From the NCBI GenBank assembly GCA_037833965.1, contig AP031351.1, positions 7,266,501 through 7,330,500 on the forward strand: a stretch of DNA of 64,000 nt, in the 5' to 3' direction. The notes beneath the pieces were generated by a model. That model worked only from the letters and a program-made list of their open reading frames with translations, did no database searches and was not told the DNA's origin. The translations under genes were made by a program, and so were the position numbers. This DNA comes from Marchantia polymorpha subsp. ruderalis (taxonomy: Eukaryota; Streptophyta; Marchantiopsida; Marchantiales; Marchantiaceae). Positions 62,460 through 64,000 of the stretch are shown piece after piece (within the stretch, counting starts at the first letter, position 1; each line of letters begins with the position of its first letter).

Positions 62460-62690
62460 TGTAACGTCAAAACACGCAAGTGACAGTAAACACTCGAGAC
62501 ACGATGTAACGTGATTCACCCCTTTGAAGTGGCTACGTCCACCAAGAACAAGTTGCACTTTAATTCTAGATCATGTCCAGAAAAGACTCAATGTACAGGA
62601 CAAAAGCAGAGGTATTTATTCCTAGTCCAGAAGACCGTACTAGCTATAAATTGTTAGAACTAGAGCTTACTCTTAATTAAAGTTAATCTC
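62460..62690 (-). repeat. LTR-like sequence next to the gag remnant
   Basis: It starts TGTAACGTCA two bases from the primer-binding site, as a 5' LTR of a minus-strand element would. The segment GTGATTCACC...CTACGTCCACC resembles copia LTR ends I have seen in plants. The partner LTR and the outer boundary were not found; the right limit is approximate. Confidence 0.5.
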
Positions 62691-63053
62691 GGCATCAATA
62701 GCATATTGATCAAATATTTAGTTGTTATATGTGTTTAATTAAAATGTTGATTTGTATTCAATCAATATGAAATATCAATTTTAATAATTATATTGAACAA
62801 ATTTGAATTTCATATTTCATATTTTTTTGGTATAAGAATTTAAATATGTTCAAAAATGAAAATTTAAATTTTAGTAGAATAATGATTGTTTTAATATATA
62901 AAAATTGTGAACCAAAAAATGTTTGAGATGTCATACAGGATTAGTATTATTATTGAAACAAAAAATCCCAAAAAATACGATATTTTTTAATATTATTTTT
63001 ATGATAATATCAACGATTAAAAATCTTGATGCATTTTTTTAAAAAAAAAATTA
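62691..63053. other. Extremely AT-rich, nothing recognised
   Basis: A/T-rich sequence without open frames or defined repeats, leading into the tandem repeat. Confidence 0.5.
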
Positions 63054-63893
63054 TTTTAAATTTTATTTATACATTAGGTTTGAACTCTTAATCAATATTT
63101 AGACTAGTTGATCTTTGATTTAATAGTTTAGATGTATTTCAAATTATTACAGGCATTAGGGTTATAAAAGTTTATGTAAATTAGTTGTCAATTTTTGATA
63201 TCATATGTTTTAAATCTTACTTCGATTTTACATTTTAGATTTTTAAGTATCTTAAAATAATAATTAGTATTATTAATATTTATAGAAACATATGAAAACA
63301 TATGAATGTGTTGAACATAATCATAAACATTTTAAATTTTATTTATACATTAGGTTTGAACTCTTAATCAATATTTAGACTAGTTGATCTTTGATTTAAT
63401 AGTTTAGATGTATTTCAAATTATTACAGGCATTAGGGTTATAAAAGTTTATGTAAATTAGTTGTCAATTTTTGATATCATATGTTTTAAATCTTACTTCG
63501 ATTTTACATTTTAGATTTTTAAGTATCTTAAAATAATAATTAGTATTATTAATATTTATAGAAACATATGAAAACATATGAATGTGTTGAACATAATCAT
63601 AAACATTTTAAATTTTATTTATACATTAGGTTTGAACTCTTAATCAATATTTAGACTAGTTGATCTTTGATTTAATAGTTTAGATGTATTTCAAATTATT
63701 ACAAGCATTAGGATTAAAAAAGTTTATGTAAATTAGTTGTCAATTTTTGATATCATATGTTTTAAATCTTACTTCGATTTTACATTTTAGATTTTTAAAT
63801 ATCTTAAAATAATAATTAGTATTATTAATATTTATAGTAACATATGAAAACATATGAATGTGTTGAACATATCATAAACAAATTTTATTTAAA
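63054..63893. repeat. Tandem repeat, three copies of a 276-bp unit
   Basis: TTTTAAATTTTATTTATACA starts copies at 63054, 63330 and 63606, an exact 276-bp period. Copies 1 and 2 look identical over the unit by eye; copy 3 differs at a handful of positions (for example ACAAGCATTAGGATTAAAA in place of ACAGGCATTAGGGTTATAA) and loses its end. The unit is very AT-rich with no coding capacity. The array may be a small satellite or an assembly-limited stretch of a longer one. Confidence 0.95.
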
Positions 63894-64000
63894 AATACAT
63901 AGATTTGATTTAACACAAGAATTTTTTTTAAATCTTCAAAATTTGAAACTCAACTTTTGAGAATCAACTTTAAGATTGGATAAAAAAATAAAAATACAAT
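63894..64000. other. AT-rich end of window
   Basis: The last bases continue AT-rich after the tandem array. Nothing is recognised. Confidence 0.5.

Overview
The window is nuclear DNA of a land plant, most likely a liverwort close to Marchantia. Five genes are split by GT-AG introns and the products are plant ones: a cytochrome b6f subunit, an LRR receptor kinase with a malectin-like ectodomain, and an RCI2 membrane peptide. Long AT-rich intergenic stretches carry retrotransposon debris. The decayed coiled-coil gene near 57.2-59.8 kb belongs to a family I recall as highly repeated in Marchantia assemblies; that recollection is the main reason for naming the genus and was not checked.

Layout. 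1-2332: C-terminal part of the histone chaperone HIRA (+). 4476-11472: a repeat-rich element with inverted ends that holds a plastid psaB fragment and a HAK/KUP potassium-transporter-like fragment; a decayed Ty1/copia retrotransposon (5726-11080, minus) sits inside it. 13248-13595: petM (+). 15320-15614: RCI2/PMP3 (minus), with ABRE-like motifs upstream. 17686-21122: TMEM209/cytochrome-B561-related nuclear-envelope-type protein (minus, 7 exons). 22500-24482: ribosome-biogenesis factor NOP16 (minus, 4 exons) with a telobox upstream. 24.6-29.2 kb: AT-rich, two small inverted-repeat elements. 29490-30122: unrecognised serine-rich protein (+) behind a TATA box and two uORFs. 30.1-38.2 kb: AT-rich, several fold-backs and one 0.37 kb inverted-repeat element. 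38273-44330: malectin-like LRR receptor kinase (minus, 15 exons, 947 aa). 44.3-50.8 kb: mostly AT-rich non-coding. 50805-53851: secreted ribonuclease T2 (minus, 9 exons including a predicted 4-nt microexon). 57204-59773: decayed repetitive-family gene. 61.6-62.7 kb: a copia-like gag/LTR remnant. 63054-63893: a three-copy 276-bp tandem repeat.

The genes are unrelated housekeeping or stress/signalling genes and do not form a pathway. The exon models were joined by hand so that every splice keeps frame and known motifs become continuous; none has transcript support here. The most unusual features are the TIR element with captured plastid and nuclear gene pieces, a scatter of at least twelve short, nearly perfect fold-backs with unrelated arm sequences (one breaks the retrotransposon's reverse transcriptase), the TAG-biased decay of the 57-60 kb gene, and the RNase T2 microexon.
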